DNA of 64,000 bases from Streptococcus parasanguinis (GTDB taxonomy: Bacteria; Bacillota; Bacilli; Lactobacillales; Streptococcaceae). The stretch covers positions 62,001 to 126,000 of the forward strand of contig NZ_CABFMD010000033.1 in NCBI RefSeq assembly GCF_901875555.1. The letters run 5' to 3'. Numbering within the stretch: position 1 is the stretch's first letter; every line of letters begins with the position of its first letter. Positions 1-9,376 of this stretch are shown piece after piece. The notes beneath the pieces are model-generated. The model was not told the DNA's origin. It ran no database searches and was given only the letters and a program-made list of their open reading frames with translations. Position numbers and translations under genes: made by a program.

Positions 1-240
1 TAGCGAACGTTAAGTGAGCTTAGGTACATTGATGCAGTTTGAGCGGAGCGAAAACTACGATCCTTATTTTTTAGTGAGTCAAGTCCATTCGGGACGCAGA
101 CGAACTTAGGTACGTTGATGCAGTTCGAACGACAATGAGAACTACGGTCCTTAGAAAATTGAATGAGGTGAACTCAGAGAGTTCAACCGAATTTAGAGAT
201 ATTGATGCAGTTTGAGCGGAGCGAAAACTACGATCCTTTC
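1..240. repeat. Tandem hairpin repeat array, copy A
   Basis: Three degenerate units, each built around TTAGGTACRTTGATGCAGTT and ending CTACGRTCCTTA. Within a unit the segments AGTTT...AAACT (or AGTTC...GAACT) can pair, so each unit is an imperfect hairpin. The same ordered set of unit variants recurs downstream of the small RNA near 2.25 kb, and a related set lies inverted near 36 kb. No gene is visible here. The array may begin before the window. Confidence 0.85.
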
Positions 241-264
241 CCGAAACTATTTTTCATCATAACG

Positions 265-320
265 CGAAAAAGCCTCTACAAAAATCTGGATCATCAGTCT
301 AGACTTCTGTAGAGGCTTTT
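265..320 (-). terminator. Rho-independent terminator (bidirectional)
   Basis: Stem AGCCTCTACA / TGTAGAGGCT with T-rich sequence on both sides. It lies just downstream of the minus-strand gene that follows. Confidence 0.8.
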
Positions 321-340
321 CATCTTTTATCTCTCTTCCA

Positions 341-943
341 TTACATATCTTTGTGGATGCGATAGGTATTGTAGGCTGTGACCACATTAGCCACGGCACT
401 GACTCTTGAACTGCGTGCGATATCAGCTTGTAGGGCATTGGCTTCTTCTTGCAAATTCACTTGTGTTTCTTGGAATTGTTGCATTTCCAACAGATTATAT
501 GCTTCTGGTAGGGTTGAAGCGCGTCCTTCTGCGATTAAGTTGTAGAGTCGAAAAAGGTCGTGGTAGTTATAAAATTTTTGTGGAAAACCTTGCAGCCCTT
601 GTTGGTAGGCTGGTTGGCTGATCTCCTGGTTATAGAGGGCCTGAGCATTGGCTAGAGCTTGCTTAGCTGGGGCTACAAATACAAAATATTTGAACGCAAT
701 GAGCCCACCCATCAAGGCAAGCATCAATAGGAATCCGTTCATGAGATGGCTTTGTTCTAACAGAAAAATCGTGAAGGCGAAAAGAAGGTTGAGGGCCATC
801 GTTACAGTGATTGGTCCATTGAGTCTTTTCGCTGCTCGATTCAAGCGGTTTTGTTGCCGTTGGACTTCATCCCAAGCGACTGCAGCTGGTGCTGTTAGCA
901 CGCGCTTTTCATCTAATAGCTGTAAAATTTCTTGTGTCGTCAT
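341..943 (-). CDS. Hypothetical two-TM membrane protein (200 aa)
   Basis: I do not recognise a named family. The first ~40 residues are a charged helix. Two hydrophobic segments follow at about residues 45-62 and 68-90, and then a long Gln/Ala-rich helical C-terminal part that is probably cytoplasmic. The gene stands alone: a terminator follows it, and the divergent Rgg-type regulator starts about 200 bp upstream. The ATG is preceded by AAAGGAGA. The regulator could control it, but nothing in the sequence proves this. Confidence 0.75.
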   Translation of the reverse strand: MTTQEILQLLDEKRVLTAPAAVAWDEVQRQQNRLNRAAKRLNGPITVTMALNLLFAFTIFLLEQSHLMNGFLLMLALMGGLIAFKYFVFVAPAKQALANAQALYNQEISQPAYQQGLQGFPQKFYNYHDLFRLYNLIAEGRASTLPEAYNLLEMQQFQETQVNLQEEANALQADIARSSRVSAVANVVTAYNTYRIHKDM

Positions 944-1078
944 TGTAAATCTCCTTTTGTTATCAGCTTATCTTCTAGAATTGACCTTATTTTATCAAAA
1001 ATCCTTTTCTAAAAAAGGGCCATGTAAACTATAGTTTCATTTTTCTTAAAAATAAGAAAAATTCTCGTATTTTGACCG

Positions 1079-1103
1079 AAAATTAAACTCAGAGTTTAAT
1101 TTT
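1079..1103. promoter_or_regulatory. Perfect 12-bp-arm palindrome at the rgg promoter
   Basis: AAAATTAAACTC-A-GAGTTTAATTTT is a perfect inverted repeat with a 1-nt centre. It covers the expected -35 region of the promoter whose -10 (TATACT) is at 1118-1123. It is a likely operator, perhaps for autoregulation by the adjacent Rgg-type protein or for control of the divergent membrane-protein gene. Confidence 0.7.
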
Positions 1104-1152
1104 ATTTCTTTTTGAGCTATACTAGGGGAGTACAATAGAAAGGAAGTTTCTT

Positions 1153-2070
1153 ATGTCCTCATCTTCTCCATTTGGTCCAACATTTCGTAAAATTCGTGAA
1201 GCACGCGGTCTTTCTCTCAAAGAAGTCGCTGCAGATATTGTCTCTCCTCAGTTCCTCAGCCAATTTGAACGCTCTCAAAAAGGAGTAACCATCGAAACCT
1301 TCTCTCGCCTCTTGCTGTCTATGGGGGTGGATTGGGATACCTTTTTGTCCCATTATCCTGGCTTAACCATTCAAAATTTTAGTCCTATTTTGATGAAATA
1401 CATTAATCAAGAAAATATGGATTTCTTAGCAATCATCGATCGGTTAAAACATGAGAAATCACCTGTAGCAGAGGAAAACAAAGAGCTCTGGCAACTCTAT
1501 TTGCGCTCGCTCGAAATCAATGTCAATAACGCGATGGGAAAAGAAATCCACCTGGAGGATGCACCCGTCTCGATTCAACGAATCGCTCAAGAAGTACCTT
1601 TTGCCTATCAAAATGAAATTGAGCAGGACTTCACCATTGCCCTTTTATCCGTCTTGCCTTATGAAGTGGTGGCTAAGATTCGAAAGGAGTCACTAGAACT
1701 GTTTGAAAGCAGTTATTCAGCATACTCTGCCAATGCATTGGCCTCTTTGCTACTGAATTTGGCCAACTACTTGATTAAAAAAGAACTCTACCTAGAAGCT
1801 AAGAATTTCCTCCAGTCCATTAACCAACTTCGCAAGCGCAAGCCGATTTTGAACACCAGCATTTCTATGCAGTTGGAATTTATGCAGGTCTATGCCCTCC
1901 TTGGTTTAAACGAAAAGGAAGGAATTTACCGTGCCAAGCAGGTCATGAAAGCACTTGAAGGCTTGATTGCACTTGAAAATTTCGGAACCCCCTTGGTTCA
2001 AATCAAAACCAAATTTATGCTCCGAGTTAATGAACTCAACCAAACCGGCATTGATTTCTTCAGCGAATAA
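1153..2070 (+). CDS. Rgg/GadR/MutR-family transcriptional regulator
   Basis: 305-residue cytoplasmic regulator. An N-terminal HTH_3 domain (about residues 8-65, with REARGLSLKEVA and SQFERSQKG) is followed by a helical repeat domain typical of Rgg proteins, which in studied members binds short hydrophobic peptides. The start is supported by AAAGGAAG upstream and a TATACT -10. No obvious SHP-type short peptide gene was found on either side, so it may be a stand-alone Rgg or answer to a peptide encoded elsewhere. Length and architecture fit the family well. Confidence 0.9.
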   Translation: MSSSSPFGPTFRKIREARGLSLKEVAADIVSPQFLSQFERSQKGVTIETFSRLLLSMGVDWDTFLSHYPGLTIQNFSPILMKYINQENMDFLAIIDRLKHEKSPVAEENKELWQLYLRSLEINVNNAMGKEIHLEDAPVSIQRIAQEVPFAYQNEIEQDFTIALLSVLPYEVVAKIRKESLELFESSYSAYSANALASLLLNLANYLIKKELYLEAKNFLQSINQLRKRKPILNTSISMQLEFMQVYALLGLNEKEGIYRAKQVMKALEGLIALENFGTPLVQIKTKFMLRVNELNQTGIDFFSE

Positions 2071-2114
2071 ATCCCTCTCAGACCTAAGACCTATTTTCAA
2101 AAAGAAAACCCTTC

Positions 2115-2147
2115 CTTAAGTTTTCTTTAAGCAAGTCGGGCTATAAT
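2115..2147 (+). promoter_or_regulatory. CiaR-type promoter of small RNA 1
   Basis: Direct repeat CTTAAG-N5-TTTAAG (2115-2131), then 10 nt, then TATAAT (2142-2147). This matches the CiaR box TTTAAG-N5-TTTAAG known from pneumococcal csRNA promoters. The spacing is identical at the second copy near 36.27 kb. Confidence 0.85.
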
Positions 2148-2153
2148 AAAACC

Positions 2154-2249
2154 ATCAAATGAAGACCTCCTAACTTTATTTGATAGAAAATCCTAAACTT
2201 TTTCATAATAATCTCCCTATAAGGGCCACCAAAACCGGTGGCCTTTTTC
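2154..2249 (+). ncRNA. CiaR-controlled small RNA (csRNA/ccn-type), copy 1
   Basis: Predicted ~95-nt RNA beginning just after the CiaR-type promoter. The 5' hairpin has stem ATCAAAT/ATTTGAT with a loop exposing the anti-Shine-Dalgarno sequence GACCTCCTAACTTT. A second unpaired stretch, TCCTAAACTTTTT, follows. The 3' end is a terminator, GGCCACC-loop-GGTGGCC plus a T tract. Anti-SD loops flanked by hairpins are the hallmark of streptococcal csRNAs, which repress translation of target mRNAs such as competence genes. No ORF is present. A second copy is encoded on the minus strand near 36.2 kb. Both the exact 5' end and the targets are inferred. Confidence 0.85.
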
Positions 2250-2255
2250 TCTACG

Positions 2256-2575
2256 TACCTTAGCGAACGTTAGTGAGCTTAGGTACGTTGATGCAGTTTG
2301 AGCGAAGCGAAAACTACGGTCCTTACTATTCTTAGTGAGTCAAGTCCATTCGGGACGCAGACGAACTTAGGTACGTTGATGCAGTTCGAACGACAGTGAG
2401 AACTACGGTCCTTAGAAAATTGAATGAGGTGAACTCAGATAGTTCAACCGAATTTAGAGATATTGATGCAGTTTGAGCGAAGCGAAAACTACGGTCCTTA
2501 CTATTTTTACGAACGTTAGTGATCTTAGGTACGTTGATGCAGTTTGAGCGAAGCGAAAACTACAGTCCTTTGAAA
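2256..2575. repeat. Tandem hairpin repeat array, copy B
   Basis: Four degenerate ~80-bp units of the same family as the array at the window start. It begins directly at the small RNA terminator. The first three units repeat copy A in the same order with few differences, which points to duplication of a whole array. No gene is visible. Confidence 0.85.
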
Positions 2576-2676
2576 AACGTACCAGTTCACTAACCGACCC
2601 ATCGTTTTTGATTCTATTTTCTATTTACTCCCAATCTATGTTATAATGAAGAGAAATTTTTGACAGAGAGGTATTT

Positions 2677-3846
2677 ATGAAGAAAACACATTCTCGTTTA
2701 TTGATCCCAGGCATCATCATGCTTGGTATTATTTTGCGGACGCCCTTTACGACGCTACCGACCGTCTTATCTGATATTGCCACTGGCTTAGGAGTGGACG
2801 TCAGCTCTCTGGGGCTCTTGACTAGTCTGCCTCTTCTGACTTTTGCGATTTTCTCTCCTTTTGCGATTCAATTTGCAAAAAGACTGGGAATCGAGCGTCT
2901 TTTCTTTCTCGTTTTGATCGTCCTTACTGTTGGATCTGCCATTCGCACGATCAATCTTCCTTTTCTCTATTTAGGGACCATCTTAATTGGAGCTGGTATC
3001 GCCTTTCTCAATGTCCTGCTTCCAAGCTTGATCCAAGCAAACAAACCCAAGCAACTTGGTTTTTTGACCACTCTCTACATCACGTCCATGGGGATGTCGA
3101 CCGCTGTGGCTGCTTCTGTCGCCGTTCCGATCACCAAAGCCACTTCTTGGCAAGGATTGGTAAATGTTTTGACCGTCTTGTGTGCAATCGCCTTAATCGT
3201 TTGGATTCCAAATCTCCGTTACAACCACCATTTGGAAAGGAATCAAGCTACTAAGTCTGATAGCAAGTGGTATACCAATAAATATGTCTGGGCCATCATG
3301 ATTTATGGAGGTCTTCAATCACTCCTCTTTTACACCAGCATGACTTGGTTGCCAACCATGGCCGTTCAAGCCGGGCTTTCTAAAGTAGAATCTGGTCTCC
3401 TTGCTTCTGTATTTACACTGATTAGCTTACCTTATTCTCTCACAGTGCCAAGCCTAACCACACGCCTTTCAGATCAAAAACGCCATCTGATGCTCGTGAT
3501 CTTGGCTGGAGCTGGTATTTTGGGAGTCGCTATGCTCTTAGTTCCGACCAGTAACTTCTTCTACTGGCTGCTCATCAATGCCCTGATCGGAAGTTGTGTT
3601 AGTGCCCTCTTCCCTTACCTGATGGTTACTTTCTCCATGAAATCGACTACACCAGAAAAAACGGCTCAACTGTCTGGTCTGTCTCAGACCGGTGGCTACA
3701 TCTTTGCGGCCTTGGGTCCCATCCTCTTTGGTTACAGCAAATCGCTCTTTCATTCATGGACACCTGCTGTCGTTTTATTATTGATATTAACCCTTATCAT
3801 GGCATTTGCCCTCTATCAGGTAGAAAAAGTCGATAAAATCTTATAA
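2677..3846 (+). CDS. MFS transporter, CynX/NimT-like
   Basis: 389-residue inner-membrane permease with about 12 hydrophobic segments in two halves. The N-terminus (IPGIIMLGIILRTPFTTLPT) and general sequence resemble the CynX/NimT subgroup of the major facilitator superfamily, whose members move cyanate, nitroimidazoles or similar small anions and drugs. The actual substrate cannot be told from sequence. The start follows AGAGAGG, with a TATAAT at 2642-2647. It is monocistronic, with its own terminator downstream and a convergent secreted-protein gene beyond. Confidence 0.88.
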   Translation: MKKTHSRLLIPGIIMLGIILRTPFTTLPTVLSDIATGLGVDVSSLGLLTSLPLLTFAIFSPFAIQFAKRLGIERLFFLVLIVLTVGSAIRTINLPFLYLGTILIGAGIAFLNVLLPSLIQANKPKQLGFLTTLYITSMGMSTAVAASVAVPITKATSWQGLVNVLTVLCAIALIVWIPNLRYNHHLERNQATKSDSKWYTNKYVWAIMIYGGLQSLLFYTSMTWLPTMAVQAGLSKVESGLLASVFTLISLPYSLTVPSLTTRLSDQKRHLMLVILAGAGILGVAMLLVPTSNFFYWLLINALIGSCVSALFPYLMVTFSMKSTTPEKTAQLSGLSQTGGYIFAALGPILFGYSKSLFHSWTPAVVLLLILTLIMAFALYQVEKVDKIL

Positions 3847-3854
3847 TCAGGCTC

Positions 3855-3884
3855 TGGCTGGAAGTTCGTCTTCCAGCCTTTTTT
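3855..3884 (+). terminator. Terminator of the MFS gene
   Basis: Stem GGCTGGAAG/CTTCCAGCC followed by seven or more Ts. Confidence 0.9.
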
Positions 3885-3893
3885 TGTGCCTAC

Positions 3894-3923
3894 AAAAAAA
3901 GAACTAGGAGTAAGTCCTAGTTC
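3894..3923 (-). terminator. Terminator of the LysM-protein gene
   Basis: Stem GAACTAGGA/TCCTAGTTC with seven Ts on the minus strand, just beyond the stop codon of the convergent gene. Confidence 0.9.
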
Positions 3924-3940
3924 GATGTTTCTGGATTGAA

Positions 3941-5083
3941 TTATTCGTTAAATGAGATATGCACGTGGTCATAGTGGTTTGCTGTATCTCCACCACGGTC
4001 AGGCATTTGGTTCCAAGTGTTAGCTGGTCCGTAAATATTGTCTACTGGCATGTAGAATTGTTGTTTCCAGATGACGTATGAGATACCTGCACGGTCCATA
4101 TTGTCAATAGCATATTGAGCTACTTGATCTCCGAGTTGTGAACTGGTTGGGACCATTACGTCCACTGCAAGTCCTTTACCATGATCGTCTGGATCCCCTT
4201 CACGGTAACCACCAATGTTTGTGATACCGAATTTCGCAGCGATTTCTTGACGGAAAGCTTCCGCTTGTGGTAGAAGGTGTGGATCAGTTGGAATCGTATT
4301 TCCGCTTGCTGTAGTTGATGCTACTGGTTGCACTTCAGGGGCAACAGCAGTTTCTGTTGCTGCAGGTTGTGTTGCTGGAGCTGGTGTTGTTTCTGCAGGT
4401 GCTTCTTCCGCAGCTGGTGTTTCTGCTGGAGCTTCTGGTTGAGTAGTTGGAGCAGATTGAGGGGCAGCAGCTACTTCTGGGTTTTGAGTCGCAACATTGG
4501 TAGCTGGAGCACCGTAGCTTGGTGTTTCTGGAACAGCTGGTTGAGCTGGTGTTTCTGTTGCTGAAAATTCAACAACCGGGGCTTCCGCTGGAGCTTCTTC
4601 TGCGGCTGGAGCAACTGGAACTGCTTTGTTATCTTCATTGACTGGTTTTGACAAGTCGTTCACAGCGACGGTTTGGTCGTCAACTGTCACTTGGTTTGTT
4701 GTCAAATCAGCACTTGCAGTTGTAGCATCTGTCGCACCTGCTTGAGGAGTTTGGATTTCAACTGAAGTCACTTCTTTTTGATCGTTCACAGTTGTTTTCA
4801 AAACAGTACCTGGGTAGATCAAGTCCATGTTGCTGATGTTGTTCAAGTTTGCCAATACGTGAACATCGATGCCAAGTGCTTCTGCGATCGAACTCAATGT
4901 ATCACCATATTTGATGGTATAGGTTTGTTGGTTGTCACCACTTTGTTGAATGTCGTGTTTGATTTCATCTACTGAGCGAGCCACCCAATCTTCAAGGGTT
5001 TCTGCTGTTGCTTTTGTGAATGGGATCACTGCAAGAGCTACTGTCGAAGCGATAAGGGCTTTCGTGTTAACTTTTAATTTCAT
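3941..5083 (-). CDS. Secreted LysM-domain protein, Spr1875-like
   Basis: 380 residues. A signal peptide (about 1-27, ending TKATA) is followed by one LysM peptidoglycan-binding domain (about 54-98, TYTIKYGDTLSSIAEALG...). A long Ala/Pro/Glu/Thr-rich linker follows (about 105-260). The C-terminal ~115-residue domain carries GGYREGD...DHGKGLAVDVM and HYDHVHISF, which resembles the ARB_07466-like domain. Its Asp/His residues recall LAS-type peptidases, but I cannot assign activity. The overall design matches the pneumococcal secreted antigen Spr1875. A WalR-type box lies upstream, fitting a cell-wall role. The RBS is AGAGG. Monocistronic. Confidence 0.85.
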   Translation of the reverse strand: MKLKVNTKALIASTVALAVIPFTKATAETLEDWVARSVDEIKHDIQQSGDNQQTYTIKYGDTLSSIAEALGIDVHVLANLNNISNMDLIYPGTVLKTTVNDQKEVTSVEIQTPQAGATDATTASADLTTNQVTVDDQTVAVNDLSKPVNEDNKAVPVAPAAEEAPAEAPVVEFSATETPAQPAVPETPSYGAPATNVATQNPEVAAAPQSAPTTQPEAPAETPAAEEAPAETTPAPATQPAATETAVAPEVQPVASTTASGNTIPTDPHLLPQAEAFRQEIAAKFGITNIGGYREGDPDDHGKGLAVDVMVPTSSQLGDQVAQYAIDNMDRAGISYVIWKQQFYMPVDNIYGPANTWNQMPDRGGDTANHYDHVHISFNE

Positions 5084-5238
5084 CTTTTATCCTCTTTTTT
5101 CTTTGCTTTTGCTCAAGATTTTCTTGGGCAAATTGATTACTATTCTATCTTATCACAATTTAAAAATAATAAAAGGTCTTTTTGGCTATTTAACAAAACT
5201 GTATTTTTCTTGTAACATTTCGTCTTTCTTGTCACATT

Positions 5239-5255
5239 GTTACAAACTAGTAACA
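5239..5255 (-). promoter_or_regulatory. WalR/VicR-type box
   Basis: On the minus strand TGTTAC-N5-TGTAAC fits the WalR (YycF/VicR) consensus TGTWAH-N5-TGTWAH. It lies about 155 bp upstream of the LysM-protein start. In pneumococcus the homologous gene family is known to depend on WalR. A further TGTTAC half-site follows closer to the gene. Confidence 0.7.
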
Positions 5256-5297
5256 TAGAAATAGAGAGTTGAGAGAAGAGGGCGAGGGCGCAAAAAA

Positions 5298-5333
5298 CCT
5301 CATCTAGGAGTGGTCCCTTGATGAGGTTCTTGT
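5298..5333 (-). terminator. Rho-independent terminator downstream of the V-ATPase operon
   Basis: Stem ACCTCATC/GATGAGGT with six Ts on the minus strand. It lies about 220 bp beyond the ntpD stop and probably ends the V-ATPase transcript. Confidence 0.75.
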
Positions 5334-5410
5334 ATTTATAAAGCAATTGAACCCGGCTGAAATGCTGTGTGAAAAACGCAAACTGTAATAGTACTAACTT
5401 CAAAGGCACA

Positions 5411-5525
5411 GTAGCTGATTGGATTTTTCTCTCACTTTAAGAGCTCGGAAAAATCCTAATCAGCCTTGTGGGGGCAGGACAACGAAGCATTCTATACAAC
5501 AGTGCTTCTGTCCCGCTCCCTATTT
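5411..5525. repeat. Two adjacent long hairpins (intergenic repeat)
   Basis: First hairpin: GCTGATTGGATTTTT pairs with AAAAATCCTAATCAGC. Second: GGGGGCAGGAC...AAGCA pairs with TGCTTCTGTCCCGCTCCC. Similar G/C-ended hairpins occur near 19.1-19.2 and 44.2-44.3 kb. The stretch between the LysM gene and ntpD holds no gene that I can support. Confidence 0.65.
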
Positions 5526-5553
5526 TCACCTTGCATTTTGCGGGCTTTGTATC

Positions 5554-6177
5554 TTATTTTACCTTCATGATTCTGACGAGGTTGGCGCGTTCGGCTTCTT
5601 CGAGTTTCATTTCGATATAGTAGATGGTTTCTTTGAGGTCTGGGATGGTCGCATATTCGAGTCCGTTCACTCGACGGCGAGTTTTCTCGATTTCATCTGC
5701 CATAAGTTGACAGCTTTTTTCGATTTCCGCTAATTTGAGCAAATCTGGAAGGAGAGCACCCATTTCTTGGATGGTGCTGTCCATTTGACTGTTGGAGGCA
5801 AGGTAGCTATAGACCACATCTCCTTCGTCATCGCCGTATGGATTATCGATACGAGCATGGAGCTTGGGCACGCGCACACTCATGACATTTTCTTCCTCGA
5901 TATCGAGTCTCACTTCTCGCGTGGGAACAGCAAAGATTTCTTTTACCATGAGGTCGCTCTCTAAGGACTTGGCCATCACAAAATCTTGCATGTTGTCCAC
6001 CAGTGCTGCCTCTACCCTTTGGCGCAATCGGTCATTCTCACGCACTGCCTCAATAAAGCGACGCATGAGTTCATCCCGCTTATCCTTGAGCAACTTATGC
6101 CCTCGGGTTGCTGTCTTGAGGCGCTCTTTGAGAATATTGAGCTCCATCCGAGTTGGTTTTACATTTAATCGTGCCAT
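5554..6177 (-). CDS. ntpD: V-type ATPase subunit D (central stalk)
   Basis: 207 residues, the usual length for subunit D. It forms the rotating central shaft inside the A3B3 head. It starts [20 protein letters not shown], the typical D-subunit opening, and consists of two long N- and C-terminal helices that form a coiled coil. It is the last gene of the V-ATPase operon, 3 bp after ntpB. No ntpH or ntpJ follows, unlike the Enterococcus hirae operon. Confidence 0.96.
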   Translation of the reverse strand: MARLNVKPTRMELNILKERLKTATRGHKLLKDKRDELMRRFIEAVRENDRLRQRVEAALVDNMQDFVMAKSLESDLMVKEIFAVPTREVRLDIEEENVMSVRVPKLHARIDNPYGDDEGDVVYSYLASNSQMDSTIQEMGALLPDLLKLAEIEKSCQLMADEIEKTRRRVNGLEYATIPDLKETIYYIEMKLEEAERANLVRIMKVK

Positions 6178-6180
6178 AGG

Positions 6181-7566
6181 CTAGTCCTCTTTGTTTGGCA
6201 GATACTTGTCAATCATCTCATCCTTGATCCGTTTAAGCTCTGTTCGTGGAAGGATGGATAAGAGTTCCCAACCGAGATCCAAACTTTCCTCAATCGTCCG
6301 ATTGGTTGTAAAGCCTTGGTTGATGTATTCTTGCTCAAAGCGGTCGGTGAATTTGACATAGAGCTTGTCGGTATCGGACAAGGCAGACTCTCCAAGCACT
6401 ACAGCCAGTTCTTTGGCTTGTTTTCCTTGGGCATAGGCCGCAAAGAGCTGGTTCATGGTCGCCGCATGATCTTCCCGTGTCTTGCCTTCACCAGAACCCT
6501 TGTCCTTCAAACGAGAAAGGGATGGAAGAACATTGATCGGTGGGCGGTAGCCACTGTTGTAGAGATCACGAGACAAAATAATTTGTCCTTCTGTGATGTA
6601 GCCTGTCAAGTCAGGGATTGGGTGAGTGATGTCATCTTCCGGCATAGAGAGGATTGGAATTTGGGTCACAGACCCTTTCTTTCCAACCAAGCGTCCTGCA
6701 CGTTCGTAGAGGGTGGATAGGTTGGTATAGAGGTAACCTGGATAGCCCCGACGTCCTGGAACCTCCCGACGGGCAGCAGATACTTCCCGAAGGGCCTCAC
6801 AGTAGTTGGTCATGTCGGTCATAATAACCAAGACGTGCATATCTTTTTCATAAGCCAAATATTCTGCTGCGGTCAAGGCGATCCGAGGAGTCGCAATCCG
6901 TTCGATAGCGGGGTCATTGGCTAGGTTGATAAAGAGGACAGAGCGGTCAATGGCCCCTGTCTCCCGCAGGTCGTTCATAAAGAACTCGGCTTCTTCAAAG
7001 GTGATCCCCATGGCCGCAAAGACCACGGCGAAATTTTCTTCGGAATTGAGAACTGTCGCCTGGCGAGCAATTTGAGCTGCCAACTCCTTGTGAGGGAGAC
7101 CAGAACCTGAAAACACGGGGAGTTTTTGGCCCCGAACCAAGGTATTCAAGTGGTCAATAGCTGAGATCCCTGTCTGGATAAATTCATCCGGATAGTCCCG
7201 TGAAACAGGGTTGATGGCTTGTCCATCAATGTCCAAGTACTTCTCTGGAATAATCTCTGGACCACCGTCGATGGGTTTGCCCATCCCGTTAAAGATGCGG
7301 CCCACCATGTCTTCAGACACAGGGAGTTCTAGGGGACGTCCGGTAAAGCGAACCTTTGCTTTTTCCAAATTGATCCCGCTAGATCCTTCAAAGAGCTGGA
7401 CCATGGCCTTGTCTTCTTGGACTTCGAGGACTTGTCCCTGACGGGTCGTTCCGTCATGGAGCTTGATTTCTACGAGTTCATTGTAGTGAACCCCCTCGAC
7501 CTGATCGACAATCATCAAGGGGCCAACAACTTCGCTGACAGTACGGTATTCTTTAATCACGCTCAT
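6181..7566 (-). CDS. ntpB: V-type ATPase subunit B (regulatory)
   Basis: 461 residues. Non-catalytic nucleotide-binding subunit of the A3B3 hexamer. The canonical P-loop is replaced by [18 protein letters not shown], as in all B subunits. It begins 14 bp inside the end of ntpA in another frame, so translation is probably coupled and A:B kept equal. Confidence 0.97.
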   Translation of the reverse strand: MSVIKEYRTVSEVVGPLMIVDQVEGVHYNELVEIKLHDGTTRQGQVLEVQEDKAMVQLFEGSSGINLEKAKVRFTGRPLELPVSEDMVGRIFNGMGKPIDGGPEIIPEKYLDIDGQAINPVSRDYPDEFIQTGISAIDHLNTLVRGQKLPVFSGSGLPHKELAAQIARQATVLNSEENFAVVFAAMGITFEEAEFFMNDLRETGAIDRSVLFINLANDPAIERIATPRIALTAAEYLAYEKDMHVLVIMTDMTNYCEALREVSAARREVPGRRGYPGYLYTNLSTLYERAGRLVGKKGSVTQIPILSMPEDDITHPIPDLTGYITEGQIILSRDLYNSGYRPPINVLPSLSRLKDKGSGEGKTREDHAATMNQLFAAYAQGKQAKELAVVLGESALSDTDKLYVKFTDRFEQEYINQGFTTNRTIEESLDLGWELLSILPRTELKRIKDEMIDKYLPNKED

Positions 7567-9343
7567 TGTCTACTCCTCCTTTTGCGACGATTTGGTGTAG
7601 GGTTTCTACGATTTCTTCTTCAAGTGCTTGAATGGTGGCCAACTGATCCTCATGGATGAACTTGCTCCGGGCAATGCGGTCTCGAAGAGCTACGGTTCCT
7701 TCCATGATTTCTGTGAAGTAAGCCCCTAATTCCAACGCTTTTTGACTTTCTTGGTCAAAGGTCAAGATATTGGTCAACAAGGCAACTTGCTTACTGAAAG
7801 AGGTATAGGTATCGACCTCATCAAAGGCATTTTGTTGCAGGTAGTCTTCGCGGATCATCTTGGCCGCATTCATGGTTAAGCGGTCTTTTTCAGACAAAGA
7901 ATCTAGACCAACCAAGCGCACAATCTCTTGCAATTCACTTTCTTTTTGAAGCAAGTTCATAGCGCGGGTCACTTTTTCAGACCAGCTGATTTGCTCATGC
8001 TGATCGATATATTGACCCACCTCATCTTGGTAAAGCGAGTAAGAACTCAACCAGTTGATGGCTGGGAAGTGGCGCCGTTGCGCCAACTGAGCATCCAAGC
8101 CCCAGAAGACCTTGACGATCCGCAGGGTGTTTTGCGTTACCGGCTCTGAAATATCTCCACCCGGAGGGGAAACGGCACCGATTGCCGTAATCGAACCTTC
8201 ACGCGCAGTGGTTCCGAGTGTCTTGACCCGACCTGCCCGCTCGTAGTACTCAGCAATCCGGCTACCAAGGTAGGCTGGGTAACCTTCATCTCCGGGCATT
8301 TCTTCTAGACGACCAGACATTTCACGGAGAGCTTCGGCCCAACGCGATGTCGAATCGGCCATGATGGCAACGGAATAACCCATATCACGGAAGTATTCAG
8401 CAATGGTGATCCCTGTGTAGATGGAAGCTTCCCGCGCTGCTACTGGCATGTTTGAAGTGTTGGCGATCAGAACGGTCCGTTGCATAATGGATTGACCAGT
8501 CGTTGGATCGATCAATTCTGGGAATTCATTCAGAACGTCCGTCATTTCATTTCCACGTTCCCCACAACCCACGTAAATTACGATGTCTACATTGGCAAAC
8601 TTAGCCACCTGGTGTTGCACGACCGTTTTTCCAGCTCCGAAAGGACCGGGTACAGCTGCAGCTCCACCTTTAGTAACAGGGAAGAAGGTATCAATAACCC
8701 GTTGACCTGTGACCAAAGGCTCTACTGGGATCAATTTTTGTGCAAAGGCACGGCCTCGACGAACCGGCCATTTTTGCATCAAGGTTCCAGTAAAAAGGCT
8801 ACCATCAGCCTGCTTGATCTCATAAACTGGCTCTTCTACTGTATAAGAACCTGCTGCGATCTTGGTCACACGTCCACTGACACCGAAGGGTACCATGATG
8901 CGGTGTTCCACCATATTGGTCTCCTGAACGGTACCGACGATGTCTCCAGCGACCACCTCTGTTCCTTCTGTCACACTTGGTTCGAAGGCCCATTTGGTGT
9001 CACGGTCTAGATTTGGAACTTGCACCCCGCGAACGAGGAAGTCACTGGCAGTGACTTCTTGGAAGCGTTCCAAGGGGCGTTGGATCCCGTCAAACATCTG
9101 GGAAATCAAACCGGGTCCCAATTCAACAGAAAGGGGAGCTCCAGTTGTGACCACCGGTTCTCCTGGTCCGACTCCAGATGTTTCTTCATATACTTGGATA
9201 GAGGCTTCGTCACGCCGCATCTCAATAATTTCGCCAATCAAACCAAGATCGCCGACCCGGCAAATATCTTGGATATTGGCCTCCTGCATCCCTGATGCGA
9301 CCACCAAGGGACCGGAAACTTTGATAATTTTTCCTTGAGTCAT
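7553..9343 (-). CDS. ntpA: V-type ATPase catalytic subunit A
   Basis: 596 residues. ATP-hydrolysing subunit of V1. The Walker A motif GPFGAGKT is at residues 233-240, preceded by the non-homologous region typical of A subunits. The Walker B region and [11 protein letters not shown] are also present. The start follows a good AGGAGG. It is separated from ntpG by an acetyltransferase gene rather than following it directly. Confidence 0.98.
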   Translation of the reverse strand: MTQGKIIKVSGPLVVASGMQEANIQDICRVGDLGLIGEIIEMRRDEASIQVYEETSGVGPGEPVVTTGAPLSVELGPGLISQMFDGIQRPLERFQEVTASDFLVRGVQVPNLDRDTKWAFEPSVTEGTEVVAGDIVGTVQETNMVEHRIMVPFGVSGRVTKIAAGSYTVEEPVYEIKQADGSLFTGTLMQKWPVRRGRAFAQKLIPVEPLVTGQRVIDTFFPVTKGGAAAVPGPFGAGKTVVQHQVAKFANVDIVIYVGCGERGNEMTDVLNEFPELIDPTTGQSIMQRTVLIANTSNMPVAAREASIYTGITIAEYFRDMGYSVAIMADSTSRWAEALREMSGRLEEMPGDEGYPAYLGSRIAEYYERAGRVKTLGTTAREGSITAIGAVSPPGGDISEPVTQNTLRIVKVFWGLDAQLAQRRHFPAINWLSSYSLYQDEVGQYIDQHEQISWSEKVTRAMNLLQKESELQEIVRLVGLDSLSEKDRLTMNAAKMIREDYLQQNAFDEVDTYTSFSKQVALLTNILTFDQESQKALELGAYFTEIMEGTVALRDRIARSKFIHEDQLATIQALEEEIVETLHQIVAKGGVDNERD

Positions 9344-9376
9344 GTATTCCTCCTGGGAATCCTTTGTTTCTTTGTA

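Noticed and set aside
2256..2575. Hairpin arrays as a CRISPR array
   Set aside because: Units are degenerate along their whole length, have no constant repeat with unique spacers, and no cas genes are nearby.
4328..4564. Cys/Trp/Phe-rich plus-strand frame inside the LysM gene
   Set aside because: It is the antisense of the Ala/Pro/Glu-rich linker; the odd composition comes from the repeat codons.
5140..5409. 89-codon minus-strand frame between the LysM gene and ntpD
   Set aside because: No RBS, composition unlike a protein, and it runs through a terminator and the WalR-type box.
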